From Rhodoferax ferrireducens (lineage in GTDB: Bacteria > Pseudomonadota > Gammaproteobacteria > Burkholderiales > Burkholderiaceae_C): a DNA stretch of 64,000 nucleotides. Position numbers and translations under genes: made by a program. A model generated the notes under the pieces. The model saw nothing but the letters and a program-made list of their open reading frames with translations. It was not told where the DNA came from and did no database searches. The stretch spans positions 248,001 through 312,000 of the forward strand of contig MTEI01000002.1 of NCBI GenBank assembly GCA_002083775.1. The letters are read 5' to 3'. Shown here piece by piece: positions 52,686 to 62,516 of this stretch. Numbering within the stretch: the stretch's first letter is position 1; every line of letters starts with the position of its first letter.

Positions 52686-53998
52686 TCTATAGTCAACAAG
52701 GTCTCATGGATGTGCTGTACCAGCGTCTGCGCCGTGGTGTCAGACAAGCGGGCAGCGTCGTAACCCACGTTGAGCATCAGGCGGCCGTTGTACGAACTGG
52801 CGGCGGTGAACAAGGTTTGGTAGGGCATGGGGCATAGCGCAAACGAGATGGCGTTGACGGCCGGGTCATCGACGACCGGGTCCACACGGCCAATGTTGCT
52901 GATCATGGTGTTGGGCAAGGAGGCCAGCGCTTTTTTGCGAAACGGCTCCAGCGCTTGGGGCGGCAGCGGCGAGCCGTCCATGCCGTACAGGTGGTAAAGC
53001 AGGTGGCCTTCGCCGCGCGCGATTTGCAGCCGCGTCTGACTGATGATCTCGCGCGCCAGCGCCCACAACTCGGTGTCGGGGCCGATCTGGAAGGTGTTGG
53101 AGATCAGCGAGGTGAAAAAACCGGTGGGGCTGGTGGGCGGCGCAGGCTCCAGGTGGGTACGCAAATCCACCGGGCATGACAAAAAGTAGGCGGTGGGGGT
53201 GGTGTCGGTCTGAAGACGGTACTGCGCCAGCAACTGCGCCGCACACAAGACACCATGCACGGTGGTGCCGTTGGCGCGGGCCTGCGCAATCAGGCGCTGG
53301 CTCGCCGCCCCATCGAGTTGCCTGCGGATCAGCCGGGGGATGCGCTGTGTGGCCTCGGCCGCCAGCCAGGGAATGGCCGGCAGCGCCCCAAAGCGACGGT
53401 AATCGGTGATCAGCGCGGTGCGCAGTTGTTTGGCGGCCTCGGGCTGCTCAGCCCAGCGATAGCGCGCAGGCATCAGTTCGGCCATGGACGGCAGGTGGGT
53501 GACTGAGGCGGCGGGCGCGGTGGCATTTTCATTGGCCATCAGGCTCAGCAGGCGGCGCAAGATCTCGGTGCCGGATCGGCCATCGGCAATGGAGTGGTGA
53601 AAAGTGAGTGCCAGCACGCAGGCACCCTGGGGGCTGTCTGGCGCAGCGTTGGTTGTCAGCTCAATGTACAGGCAGCGCATCAACGGGGCCGTATTTGGCG
53701 CGAAAAGGTTCGACAGCTCCTGCTCGATCAGGCTGTGCCAGCTATTCAGGCTGCTCTGGTGGCACAGCAACTCTATCGCCGAGCCAGGTGCGGGCTCAAA
53801 CCGCAGGCCGGTCTCTTCGGTCCAGCTGATGCGGGTTTGCAGCAGTGCGTGCTCGCTTTGTACCGTGGCCAACGCGCGGCGCAGCTGCGCAACGGGCAGG
53901 GTGCCCGTGCGCTCTGCCAGCACCACAAAGTTCATGCACGACACATGGTCAGATAGGAAGAAAAACGCTTCACCAGGGTCAAGGGGGCGGGAAATCAC
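52670..53998 (-). CDS. WS/DGAT-like acyltransferase (condensation-domain fold)
   Basis: This 442-residue protein has the acyltransferase active-site motif HHSIADGRSG (HHxxxDG, ~residue 134) of the wax ester synthase/diacylglycerol acyltransferase and condensation-domain superfamily, which also includes PapA-type enzymes. Supporting segments are GEAFFFLSDHVSCMNFVVLA at the N terminus, FLSCPVDLRTHLEP and ALASLPNTMISNIGRVDPVV, a typical NxGxx-like motif. The product (wax ester, triacylglycerol or another ester) cannot be assigned. The start overlaps the upstream GGDEF/EAL gene by 4 bases. The C terminus ends in a repeat. Confidence 0.72.
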   Translation of the reverse strand: MISRPLDPGEAFFFLSDHVSCMNFVVLAERTGTLPVAQLRRALATVQSEHALLQTRISWTEETGLRFEPAPGSAIELLCHQSSLNSWHSLIEQELSNLFAPNTAPLMRCLYIELTTNAAPDSPQGACVLALTFHHSIADGRSGTEILRRLLSLMANENATAPAASVTHLPSMAELMPARYRWAEQPEAAKQLRTALITDYRRFGALPAIPWLAAEATQRIPRLIRRQLDGAASQRLIAQARANGTTVHGVLCAAQLLAQYRLQTDTTPTAYFLSCPVDLRTHLEPAPPTSPTGFFTSLISNTFQIGPDTELWALAREIISQTRLQIARGEGHLLYHLYGMDGSPLPPQALEPFRKKALASLPNTMISNIGRVDPVVDDPAVNAISFALCPMPYQTLFTAASSYNGRLMLNVGYDAARLSDTTAQTLVQHIHETLLTIDENAV

Positions 53999-56859
53999 GC
54001 AATAAGCCTCATAGCAGCAGATTCAAAATCATCAATCGGCATGGGTTTGCCGAACAGGTAGCCTTGCAGCATATCGCAATGGTGCAAGTCGCTCAGGAAG
54101 TAGCGTTGGGCTTCGGTCTCCACGCCTTCAGCCACAACCTTGATCTTGAGGCTGTGCGCCAGGCCAATGGTGGCGGCGCAAATGGCAGCCGCCTGGTCGC
54201 TGGTCTGCATGTCACGCACAAACCCCTGGTCAATCTTGAGCTGATCCAGTGGCAGCCGACTCAAATAGGCCAACGACGAGTAGCCGGTGCCAAAGTCATC
54301 CAGCGAAAAGCCCACCCCCAGGGTTTTGAGCGATTTCATCTTGACGATGACATCGTTGATGTTGTCCACCAGCAAGCTCTCAGTCAACTCCAGCTTGAGC
54401 CGGTTGGGGTCGGCACCGGTGCGCAGCAGGGTGGTCAGCACCTCGTCGACAAAATGCGTCTGGTGAAACTGCTTGGCGCTGACATTCACCGCCAGGGTCA
54501 GGTGCGCCAACTCGGGGTCGCGGTGCCAGGTGGCCAATTGTTGACAGGCCGTGTCCAGCACAAAGGCCCCCAGCGGCAGGATCAGTCCGCTTTGTTCCGC
54601 CAGGTCGATGAATTCGAGGGGTGACACCAGGCCGCGCTGCGGGTGCATCCAGCGCACCAGGGCTTCGGCACCCACCGGCAGACCCCGCGCATCCACTTGC
54701 AACTGGTAGTACACCACCAACTGCCCTTGCTCAATGGCCAGGCGAAGCGCCACTTCCATGGCGGCCTTGGCCTCCACGGCGGCCTGCACCTGCGGGTCAA
54801 AAAACCGCAACGCATTGCGGCCACCGGCCTTGGCCTCGTACATGGACAAATCCGCGCGCTTGAGCAGCTCGTCAATGCTCTCACCCAAGCCACAAAACAT
54901 GGCCACACCAATGCTGGCGGTGGAGTGGAAGCGCACGCCCGAGAATTCAAGGTCGTGATCCAGCGTTGCCAGAACCTTTTGGCCAATGGTGTCAGCCTGT
55001 TGGGCGGCATCGCTGGCGTTGTCACCAAGGCTTTCCAGCATGATCACGAATTCATCACCCCCCAGACGTGCCACGGTGTCGTTGCTGCGGACCGTGGCAC
55101 TCAGGCGTTTGGCCACCTGGCGCAGCAGGTCATCACCCACGTGGTGGCCCAGGGTGTCGTTGACGCTTTTGAAGTTGTCCAGATCAATGAACAGCAAGGC
55201 GCTGCATTGGTTGGTGCGTGAGCTGACCATCATGGCCAGCTCCAGCCGGTCCATGAGCAGACGGCGGTTGGGCAGGTCGGTCAGCGGGTCATAAAAAGCC
55301 AGGCTACGGATCTGGTTCTCGGCAGCCTTGCGTTCGCTGATGTCGCTGAAGGCCGACACATAGTTGGTAATGACCCCCGCCTCATCCTTGACCGCGGTGA
55401 CCGTGAGCCACTCCGGGAAAATACCGCCATCTTTGTGCCGGTTCCAGATTTCGCCGGCCCACATGCCGGTTTGGGCAATGCTCTCAAACATGGTCTGGTA
55501 GAAAGCCTTGTCATGCCGCCCGGAGCTCAACAGGTTGGGGTTGCGCCCCAGAACCTCGTCGGGGCGGTAACCGGTGATGTCGGTGAACGCCTTGTTTACC
55601 CGCAAAATCACGTTTTTGGCGTCAGTGATGGCCATGCCCATTTGGACATTGAAGGCTGTGGAGGCGATGCGCAGCTCGGACTCGACGCGTTTTTGGTGGC
55701 TGATGTCGCGCAAGATGGCCAAGGTGTGCCAGGTTTGACCGAGTTGGATGGATGACAGCGACATGCTGACCGGAAACTCCGAGCCGTTCTGGCGCCGCGC
55801 CATCGCATCCATGTGTCGGCCAGGTAGGGCATTGGCTTGTGGGGCCTGCGAATGGACTGGCCCAATGTCAGCGTTGTCTCGCAGGTAGGCGGGCATCAGC
55901 GTCTGGTAAATGGCTTGCCCCAGCAACGCTTGTTGTGAATACCCGGACAAGCGCTCCGCCGCCGGGTTGCAATAGACCAGCTTGTCGTCGGGTCCGATGA
56001 TCAGCACCGCTTCATCGGCTGCGGTGCTGATCAGCCGGAACTTTTCCTCGCTTTCGGCAAGCGCATCAGCGCGCAGTTGCAACTCATGGGTGCGCTGTTG
56101 CACCAGATCTGCCAGTTGGTCTTGCTGGCGCTGCAGTTTGAGGTTGGCCAGCTGGAGCTGTCCGATCATCCGTTGCACATAACGGGTCACAGGTCGAAAA
56201 ATCAGCGCCGCCTCCAGCCCCAGCAACAGCAGAGTCAGCAGCCAGAACAGGGTCTCCAGGCGCTGCAGTTGGGAGACCCGCGTTTCACCCTCCTGTTGGT
56301 GCAGCAAAACCATGTTGTCCAGCGCTTGCAGCAAGGGGCCCGTTGCCGTCTGGGTCACAAAGGCGAGGTCAGGGTCGTCTGGCTGCGCGGGCGATGTGGC
56401 TCGCTGCAGCAGGCGCTGCACCGCGCTGATGTAGGCTTTAACCTGCAGGTCCAGCGCCTGAGGGCCGTCAAAATAAAGCGCACGCGCAGCTGGTGACAAA
56501 CGGCCCGGCAAGCCCATCGTTTCATCACCCTGAACGAGTCCGCTGTGTGAACGCGCCATCAACGCAATGGCTTCTTCCAGGTTGGCGCGAATGGCAGGCA
56601 GTTGCGCGGCCGGGGCCGTGCGCAACAGGTTGGAGAACAGCGCTGTGCGCTGGCTGAGCATGCGCTGGCGACCACTCACATTCACAATTGCTGCGGTGCT
56701 GGTTTGCTCCGAAATGACCCATTTCAGGCTGAGCCAGGCGGCGCTTGCCAAGCTGGCGACCAGCAACAAAGCGACCGCGTAGCGCCGGGTGAGCGATCGC
56801 GCGATGGCTGTGTCGCTTTCAGGCTGGGAACCTTTCTTATCGGTTTCTGGTAGTTCCAT
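53995..56859 (-). CDS. Membrane GGDEF/EAL protein with PilJ-like sensor
   Basis: This 954-residue protein has membrane segments near residues 27-47 and 215-235 enclosing a PilJ-type sensor (VSGRQRMLSQRTALFSNLL), then two PAS domains (~280-400 and 400-530), GGDEF (~535-695) with VARLGGDEFVIML (~596) and an RSND inhibitory site, and EAL (~705-950) with GAEALVRWMHPQ and DDFGTGYSSLAYLSRL. Both enzymatic signatures look intact, so it may make or break c-di-GMP. It overlaps the WS/DGAT-like gene by 4 bases, so the two are probably expressed together. Confidence 0.9.
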   Translation of the reverse strand: MELPETDKKGSQPESDTAIARSLTRRYAVALLLVASLASAAWLSLKWVISEQTSTAAIVNVSGRQRMLSQRTALFSNLLRTAPAAQLPAIRANLEEAIALMARSHSGLVQGDETMGLPGRLSPAARALYFDGPQALDLQVKAYISAVQRLLQRATSPAQPDDPDLAFVTQTATGPLLQALDNMVLLHQQEGETRVSQLQRLETLFWLLTLLLLGLEAALIFRPVTRYVQRMIGQLQLANLKLQRQQDQLADLVQQRTHELQLRADALAESEEKFRLISTAADEAVLIIGPDDKLVYCNPAAERLSGYSQQALLGQAIYQTLMPAYLRDNADIGPVHSQAPQANALPGRHMDAMARRQNGSEFPVSMSLSSIQLGQTWHTLAILRDISHQKRVESELRIASTAFNVQMGMAITDAKNVILRVNKAFTDITGYRPDEVLGRNPNLLSSGRHDKAFYQTMFESIAQTGMWAGEIWNRHKDGGIFPEWLTVTAVKDEAGVITNYVSAFSDISERKAAENQIRSLAFYDPLTDLPNRRLLMDRLELAMMVSSRTNQCSALLFIDLDNFKSVNDTLGHHVGDDLLRQVAKRLSATVRSNDTVARLGGDEFVIMLESLGDNASDAAQQADTIGQKVLATLDHDLEFSGVRFHSTASIGVAMFCGLGESIDELLKRADLSMYEAKAGGRNALRFFDPQVQAAVEAKAAMEVALRLAIEQGQLVVYYQLQVDARGLPVGAEALVRWMHPQRGLVSPLEFIDLAEQSGLILPLGAFVLDTACQQLATWHRDPELAHLTLAVNVSAKQFHQTHFVDEVLTTLLRTGADPNRLKLELTESLLVDNINDVIVKMKSLKTLGVGFSLDDFGTGYSSLAYLSRLPLDQLKIDQGFVRDMQTSDQAAAICAATIGLAHSLKIKVVAEGVETEAQRYFLSDLHHCDMLQGYLFGKPMPIDDFESAAMRLIA

Positions 56860-56947
56860 CAGCGCAGTGTTGCAAAGCCTTCGCGTTCAATGAGACTGGC
56901 TCAACATGAGACCCTATGGCCAAAAAGGGCAATAAGGCCAGAACAAG

Positions 56948-59900
56948 CTAGCTGCGGCGCAAATCCAGCGTGAATGGAAACTCGCGGCTGCCGGGCACGT
57001 TGATGGTGGCGGGTGGCACGTTCACCTCACCTGGTGTGTGGCCGCCAGCGGTGAAGCGTGACAGGCGGCGGCTTTCGGCCTCATTGGCGTTGACCGGCAG
57101 GCTCTGGTAACTCAAGCCGCCCGGGTGCGCCACGTGGTACTGGCAGCCGCCCAAAGAGCGTTTCATCCAGGTGTCCACAATGTCAAAGGTCAGCGGCGCG
57201 TGTACCCCAATGCTCGGATGCAAACTGCTCGGCGGGTTCCAGGCCTTGTAACGCACACCGGCGACATATTCACCTTGCACACCGGTGGGCTGCAGGCTCA
57301 TGGCGCGGCCATTGCAGGTGACCACATAGCGGCTCTCGTTCATGCCGGTCACGCGCACTTCAATGCGTTCCAGGGAGGAGTCCACATAGCGCGCGGTGCC
57401 GCCGGGTGCGCCTTCTTCGCCCATCACATGCCACGGCTCCAGCGCGTTGCGCAGGGTCAGCTCAATACCTGCAGAGCAGATCGAGCCGATCAGCGGGAAG
57501 CGGAACTCCACGTGCGGGGCAAACCAGCTGTCGTCAAACGCAAAACCAGCCTCGCGCATCTCTGCCATCACGTCGTGGAAATCCATCTCGATGAATTTCG
57601 GCAGCATGAAGCGGTCGTGTAACTCGGTGCCCCAGCGCGTGGCGGGGGCGCGGTACGGCGTTTTCCAGAAGCGGGCAATCAGCGCACGCAGCAGCAACTG
57701 CTGCACGCTGCTCATGTGCGGGTGCGGCGGCATCTCGAACGCGCGCAACTCCAGCAGGCCCAAGCGACCCGTGGCCGAGTCGGGCGAGTACATCTTGTCG
57801 ATCGAGATTTCGCTGCGGTGCGTGTTGCCGGTGGCGTCGATCAGGATGTTGCGCAGGGTGCGGTCAATCAGCCATGGCGGCATGGACTGGCCGTGGATTT
57901 CGCGGTTCTTGTAGATTTGCTCGATGGCGATTTCCAGCTCATACAACTGGTCATTGCGCGCTTCGTCCACGCGTGGTGCCTGGCTGGTCGGCCCAACAAA
58001 CATGCCGCTGAACAAATAGCTCAAAGACGGGTGGTTGTGCCAGTACAGCAGCAGGCTGGCCAGCAATTCCGGCTTGCGCAGGAACGGGCTGTCGGACGGT
58101 GTGGCGCCACCCATCACAAAGTGGTTACCACCGCCGGTGCCGGTGTGGCGGCCATCGGTCATGAACTTCTCGGCAGACAGGCGCGACTCGAACGCGGCGT
58201 TGTAGAGGAATTCGGTGTTGTAGACCAGTTCCTTCCAGTTGTTGGCTGGGTGGATGTTGACCTCGATCACACCCGGGTCGGGGGTGACGCTGAGCAGTTT
58301 CAGGCGCGGGTCGCGCGGCGGCGGGTAACCTTCGATGACGATCTGCACACCCAGCTCCTGCGCAGTAGCTTCCACGGCGGCCAGCAGGTCCAGGTAATAC
58401 TCCAGGCGCTCCAGCGGCGGCATGAAAACGTAGATGGCGCTGGATTTGTCACCCACCGCTTCGGCTTTGGGGCCGCTGGCACGGCGCGGGTCACGCACTT
58501 CTACGCACAGGGCGGTACGGGTGATCCAGTGGGCGGATTCCTTGCGCTCAGGGATGCGGGCATCCTCGCTGGTTTGAGGCGCGTCGACAAAGTCGGCTGG
58601 CTCGGACTGCAAGGCACTTTGCGCGTGGCTGGCGGTGCTGGTGTGGCTGGCGAAGGCCGTGGGGTTTTGGATCAGCCGGGTGGCTTCTGTTGGCGGCAGG
58701 GAACCGGCCAAAAACGGCAAGTTGGTTGACGCAGTAGCGGTACCCGCTGCGGAAGCCGCAGCAGAGGCGCGGCGCGCAGCACCCAGTGCCAGACCAGCTT
58801 TGCCGGGGCGGTGGCTGGGGCCGCTGGTAGTCGTGGTGTAGTCGGGTGCCATTTGGCTCGGCGCGTAACGCGCGGCCAGATCGGCGTACACCGGCAGGTC
58901 ACCACGCAAGGTCGATGGGTCTTGCTCAATCATGTAGGGGAAATCGGCCTCGCTGACCCACGGCAACGAATCCAGCGGCAGGCGCAGGCCCATGGGGGAG
59001 TCACCCGGCATCAGGTACATGCGTTCATCACGCAAAAACCAGGGGCCTGTCGTCCAGGCAGCGCCAAATACTTCGTCGTAACCCGCTACCTTGACCGGCA
59101 GCACATAGCCGACGGGGGTGTCGAGTTTTTGCGTGAAAACGCGGCGCAGGCGGGCGCGCTCCATCTCGTCGTCGAGTTTGGAGTTGAACGGGTCCACATT
59201 CACCGGCAGGCGGCGTTCGCGCCACAGGTAGTACCAGCTGTCTTCAAACGCGGTTTGCATGTATTTGTCGGTTAGCCCCAGTTTGCCCGCCAGTACGCTG
59301 GTGAAACGCTGCGCGTCTTCGCTGGTGTAGTGGCTGGTAACGCGTTCGTCGGCAAACAGTGCCGGGTTGGACCAGACCGGCTGACCATCGGCGCGCCAAT
59401 AAATGTTCAGCGCCCAGCGCGGCAACTGCTCGCCTGGGTACCACTTGCCCTGGCCGTAATGCAGAAAACCGCCTTCACCGTATTCTTTGCGCAACTTATG
59501 CACCAATTCGGTGGCGAAACCGCGCTTGGTCGGGCCGAGGGCGTCGGTGTTCCATTCTGGTGCGTCGCGGTCGCTCACTGCCACAAAAGTGGGCTCGCCA
59601 CCCATGGTCAGGCGCACGTCGCTGGTGGCCAGGTCGGCGTCCACGGCATCGCCCAGGGCCATGATGTCGGCCCATTGTTCTTCGGTGTAGGGTTTGGTGA
59701 CGCGGGGAGATTCGTAAATACGCGTCACCTGCATGTGGTGGGCAAATTCAACTTCAGACTCGTCCACGCCGCCCTCAATCGGTGCAGCGCCGGAAGGCTG
59801 CGGTGTGCAGGCCAGCGGAATGTGACCTTCACCAGCCAGCAAGCCAGAGGTGGCATCCAGACCGACCCAGCCTGCGCCGGGCAGGTACACCTCGCACCAG

Positions 59901-60589
59901 GCGTGTAAATCGGTGAAATCAACTTCAGTACCGCTGGGGCCGTCGAGTGCCTTCACGTCAGGCTTGAGCTGGATCAGGTAGCCGGAAACAAAACGCGCGG
60001 CCAAGCCGCAGTTGCGCAGCAGTTGCACCATCAGCCAGGCCGAGTCGCGGCAGGAGCCGGAAGCCAGTTCCAGCGTTTCTTCGGGCGTTTGCACGCCAGG
60101 TTCCATGCGGATGGTGTACTTGATGGCATGGTGCACCGAGGTGTTGAGGTCCACCAGAAAGATCACGCTGCGGCGCTTGGTGTAGTCGATCTTGTCCAGG
60201 TAGGCCTGCAACAGCGGCGTCACCGGGTCGGGCGTGAGGTAGGGGGCCAGTTCCTGCTTCAGCTCGGGCTGGTAGGTGAAGGGGAATTCTTCGGCCTCGG
60301 GCTCGAGGAAAAAGTCAAACGGGTTGTAGACCGCCATGTCCAAAACCACATCGACGGTGACCTTGAATTCTTTGGTCTTGTCCGGGAACACCAGGCGCGC
60401 CTGGTAGTTGGCAAACGGGTCTTGCTGCCAGTTGATGAAATGGCCTTCGGGCTCGACCTTGAGCGAGTACGAGATGATCTTGCTGCGGCAATGTGGCGCC
60501 GGGCGCAGGCGAATTACTTGGGGCCCGAGGGCGACCAGCCGGTCATACGAGTAGTGGGTGACGTGGTTCAGGGCGGCGTGAATGGACAT
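56948..60589 (-). CDS. Giant DUF2126/transglutaminase-like protein
   Basis: This 1213-residue protein has an N-terminal bacterial transglutaminase-like domain (MSIHAALNHVTHYSYDRLVA) with the catalytic Cys in LASGSCRDSAWLMVQL, His in DLHAWCEVYLP and Asp in WVGLDATSG, then a large DUF2126 domain (~330-1190) with VRLTMGGEPTFVAV, HTGTGGGNHFVMGGATPSDS and WHNHPSLSYLFSGMF. The family is common in Betaproteobacteria next to circularly permuted ATP-grasp and alpha-E proteins, which are not seen here. It has no signal peptide. Substrate unknown. Confidence 0.9.
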   Translation of the reverse strand: MSIHAALNHVTHYSYDRLVALGPQVIRLRPAPHCRSKIISYSLKVEPEGHFINWQQDPFANYQARLVFPDKTKEFKVTVDVVLDMAVYNPFDFFLEPEAEEFPFTYQPELKQELAPYLTPDPVTPLLQAYLDKIDYTKRRSVIFLVDLNTSVHHAIKYTIRMEPGVQTPEETLELASGSCRDSAWLMVQLLRNCGLAARFVSGYLIQLKPDVKALDGPSGTEVDFTDLHAWCEVYLPGAGWVGLDATSGLLAGEGHIPLACTPQPSGAAPIEGGVDESEVEFAHHMQVTRIYESPRVTKPYTEEQWADIMALGDAVDADLATSDVRLTMGGEPTFVAVSDRDAPEWNTDALGPTKRGFATELVHKLRKEYGEGGFLHYGQGKWYPGEQLPRWALNIYWRADGQPVWSNPALFADERVTSHYTSEDAQRFTSVLAGKLGLTDKYMQTAFEDSWYYLWRERRLPVNVDPFNSKLDDEMERARLRRVFTQKLDTPVGYVLPVKVAGYDEVFGAAWTTGPWFLRDERMYLMPGDSPMGLRLPLDSLPWVSEADFPYMIEQDPSTLRGDLPVYADLAARYAPSQMAPDYTTTTSGPSHRPGKAGLALGAARRASAAASAAGTATASTNLPFLAGSLPPTEATRLIQNPTAFASHTSTASHAQSALQSEPADFVDAPQTSEDARIPERKESAHWITRTALCVEVRDPRRASGPKAEAVGDKSSAIYVFMPPLERLEYYLDLLAAVEATAQELGVQIVIEGYPPPRDPRLKLLSVTPDPGVIEVNIHPANNWKELVYNTEFLYNAAFESRLSAEKFMTDGRHTGTGGGNHFVMGGATPSDSPFLRKPELLASLLLYWHNHPSLSYLFSGMFVGPTSQAPRVDEARNDQLYELEIAIEQIYKNREIHGQSMPPWLIDRTLRNILIDATGNTHRSEISIDKMYSPDSATGRLGLLELRAFEMPPHPHMSSVQQLLLRALIARFWKTPYRAPATRWGTELHDRFMLPKFIEMDFHDVMAEMREAGFAFDDSWFAPHVEFRFPLIGSICSAGIELTLRNALEPWHVMGEEGAPGGTARYVDSSLERIEVRVTGMNESRYVVTCNGRAMSLQPTGVQGEYVAGVRYKAWNPPSSLHPSIGVHAPLTFDIVDTWMKRSLGGCQYHVAHPGGLSYQSLPVNANEAESRRLSRFTAGGHTPGEVNVPPATINVPGSREFPFTLDLRRS

Positions 60590-60741
60590 GCGTGGGTCTC
60601 AAAAGGCTGACGAGTCGGGCGGAAAACCATCGGCCAACTGGGCCGACTTGCACGGATGAACTAGCAATGTTGGTGCCAGTCACCGTGTGGTTAAAAACCG
60701 GCATTTTCCCACGCCCAACCTGGTTAAACCGGGGTCACGTG

Positions 60742-62172
60742 TCAATTCACCAGCACAGCGCCTGCGGTGCGGTGGCTGGCGGTGTCCACCAGCACCAGCG
60801 AGCCCAGCACGCGTGACTGGGCAAACGGCATGGCGGCAATCGGCTCCTGCAGCAGCAGCTCGATGTGGCCAATGCTGTTGGCGGGCAGGGTGTCGGCGTT
60901 TTCTTCGGCAAGGGTGTTGATGGCCAGCCGGTGCACCACGCGTTTGACCCGTGCCTTGACCCAGCGGTGGCCATGCAACGCCCAATAAACCCGCCCGGCA
61001 ACCAGCGGCTCGTCGTCCATCCAGGCCACGGTGGCGCTGATCTCGCGGCTGGGTGGCAGGCTGGTGGCGCTGGGTGTATCACCAAAGTCATCGTCGGAAA
61101 CCATAGCGGTCGGTACAGGTGGCGTCAGCGCCAGCAGCCAATCACCACGTGAAACATCGACTTCACGATCCAGCACCACACCAGCGCTGTGGCCAGCTTG
61201 CACGCTGCCAGGCTGGCGCGTGGTGGTCAGCACCTGCGCCACGGTGGCGGTCTGCCCGCTGGGTAACACTTTGATCTGCTGACCCACTTGCGCGACGCCG
61301 TTGGCCACGCGGCCCCAGAAGATGCGGCGGCCTTGGGAGGTGTCGGCAGAGGATGAAAATTTCTCGACCCACTGCACTGGAAAAGCCAGCGGCAGTTCGT
61401 TGTCTGCAGGGGTCACTGGCAGCAGTTCCAGAATATCCAGCAGGCTGGGGCCGTGGTAGCCGCACCAGCCGTCAACGGCGTCGACCACGTTGTGGCCTTT
61501 GAGGGCGGACATGGGCACGATGGTGGCAACTTCGATGCCCGCTTCCAGGGCAAAGGCTTCGAGCGCGCTGCGAATGTGGTTGAAGGCGCGCGTGGCATAG
61601 CCAGCGGTTTCCGGCTGGGTGGGGTCTTCAAGTGCGTCTAGTTTGTTGACGGCAAAGACGATGCTGGGCACGCGCAGCAGGTGGCACAGCAGGCTGTGGC
61701 GGCGGGTTTGCGGCAGCAGGCCGTGGCCTTGGTCGGAGGGTGGTGGCACGGTGTCGGGTGCGGTGGCCCAGGGCAGTTTGGTGGCGTCCACCAGCACGAC
61801 AGCGGCGTCGGCGTTGCTGGCGGCGGTGACCATGTTGCGGGTGTATTGCTCGTGGCCGGGCGCGTCGCCGATGATGAATTTGCGCTCAGCGGTGTTGAAG
61901 TAGCGCCAGGCTACGTCGATGGTGATGCCTTGTTCGCGCTCGGCGCTGAGGCCGTCGGTGAACTGGGCCAAGTCAGCCTGGCCACTTTTGGAGACATTTG
62001 CGAGTTGGTCTTGCAGCACGCTTTTGCTGTCGAGCAGCAGGCGACCGATCAAGGTGCTTTTGCCGTCATCGACGCTGCCGCAGGTGATGAACTTGAGGGC
62101 GGATTGTTGGTCAAATTGGCCTGTAGCCCTTTTCTTTATTGGGCTAGTAGCTATGTTAGTTGTAGTGTTCAT
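60742..62172 (-). CDS. cysN: Sulfate adenylyltransferase subunit 1 (CysN)
   Basis: This 476-residue GTPase subunit of ATP sulfurylase energises adenylation of sulfate by CysD. The GTPase motifs are G1 in GSVDDGKSTLIGRLLLDS, G3 DAPGHEQYTRNM and G4 FAVNKLD; C-terminal EF-Tu-like domains follow and no CysC kinase domain is present. An insertion of about 20 residues (TAPDTVPPPSDQG region) sits after VLVDATKLPWA. Residues ~6-22 (NIATSPIKKRATGQF) are encoded by repeat A at 62111-62160, and there is no clear Shine-Dalgarno before the ATG at 62172. It is separated from cysD by 565 bases. Confidence 0.93.
   Translation of the reverse strand: MNTTTNIATSPIKKRATGQFDQQSALKFITCGSVDDGKSTLIGRLLLDSKSVLQDQLANVSKSGQADLAQFTDGLSAEREQGITIDVAWRYFNTAERKFIIGDAPGHEQYTRNMVTAASNADAAVVLVDATKLPWATAPDTVPPPSDQGHGLLPQTRRHSLLCHLLRVPSIVFAVNKLDALEDPTQPETAGYATRAFNHIRSALEAFALEAGIEVATIVPMSALKGHNVVDAVDGWCGYHGPSLLDILELLPVTPADNELPLAFPVQWVEKFSSSADTSQGRRIFWGRVANGVAQVGQQIKVLPSGQTATVAQVLTTTRQPGSVQAGHSAGVVLDREVDVSRGDWLLALTPPVPTAMVSDDDFGDTPSATSLPPSREISATVAWMDDEPLVAGRVYWALHGHRWVKARVKRVVHRLAINTLAEENADTLPANSIGHIELLLQEPIAAMPFAQSRVLGSLVLVDTASHRTAGAVLVN
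62111..62160 (+). repeat. Repeat A copy encoding the CysN N terminus
   Basis: CAAATTGGCCTGTAGCCCTT, then TTTATTGGGCTAGTAGCTAT. Read on the minus strand it encodes CysN residues ~6-22 in the same relative frame as the MltB copy (IAxS..PI..RA). Confidence 0.83.
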
Positions 62173-62416
62173 GGTAATGATCTATGGCAAGTTCTATTTG
62201 GTGTCAGACTTCAAATACCCGTTCGTCAGGCGTGTGTTGGTTTTACCCGCAGCGCGCATTGGGTATCTAACTCCGCGGATGTCCCCCGGCCCTACGGGCC
62301 TCCGCCTTAATTCCGCTGCGTCAGACACCCAACGCACGCCGCTAGGCACTGCTGGGGTCATGGGGTGAAAGTTGTTCATCGGGTTGGGAAAAGTCGTTTG
62401 GCTGGATACGCTGTCA

Positions 62417-62479
62417 GGCTATTGGCTATTGGCTATTGGCTATTGGCTATTGGCTATTGGCTATTGGCTATTGGCTACT
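62417..62479 (+). repeat. Heptamer tandem repeat GGCTATT x 8 plus one degenerate
   Basis: Eight exact 7-base units run from 62417 to 62472, followed by GGCTACT at 62473-62479. A uniform array of this kind is a likely site of slipped-strand length variation. Confidence 0.95.
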
Positions 62480-62516
62480 GGTTTCTGCATTCACTGTCAC
62501 CGATATCGCCAGGCGG

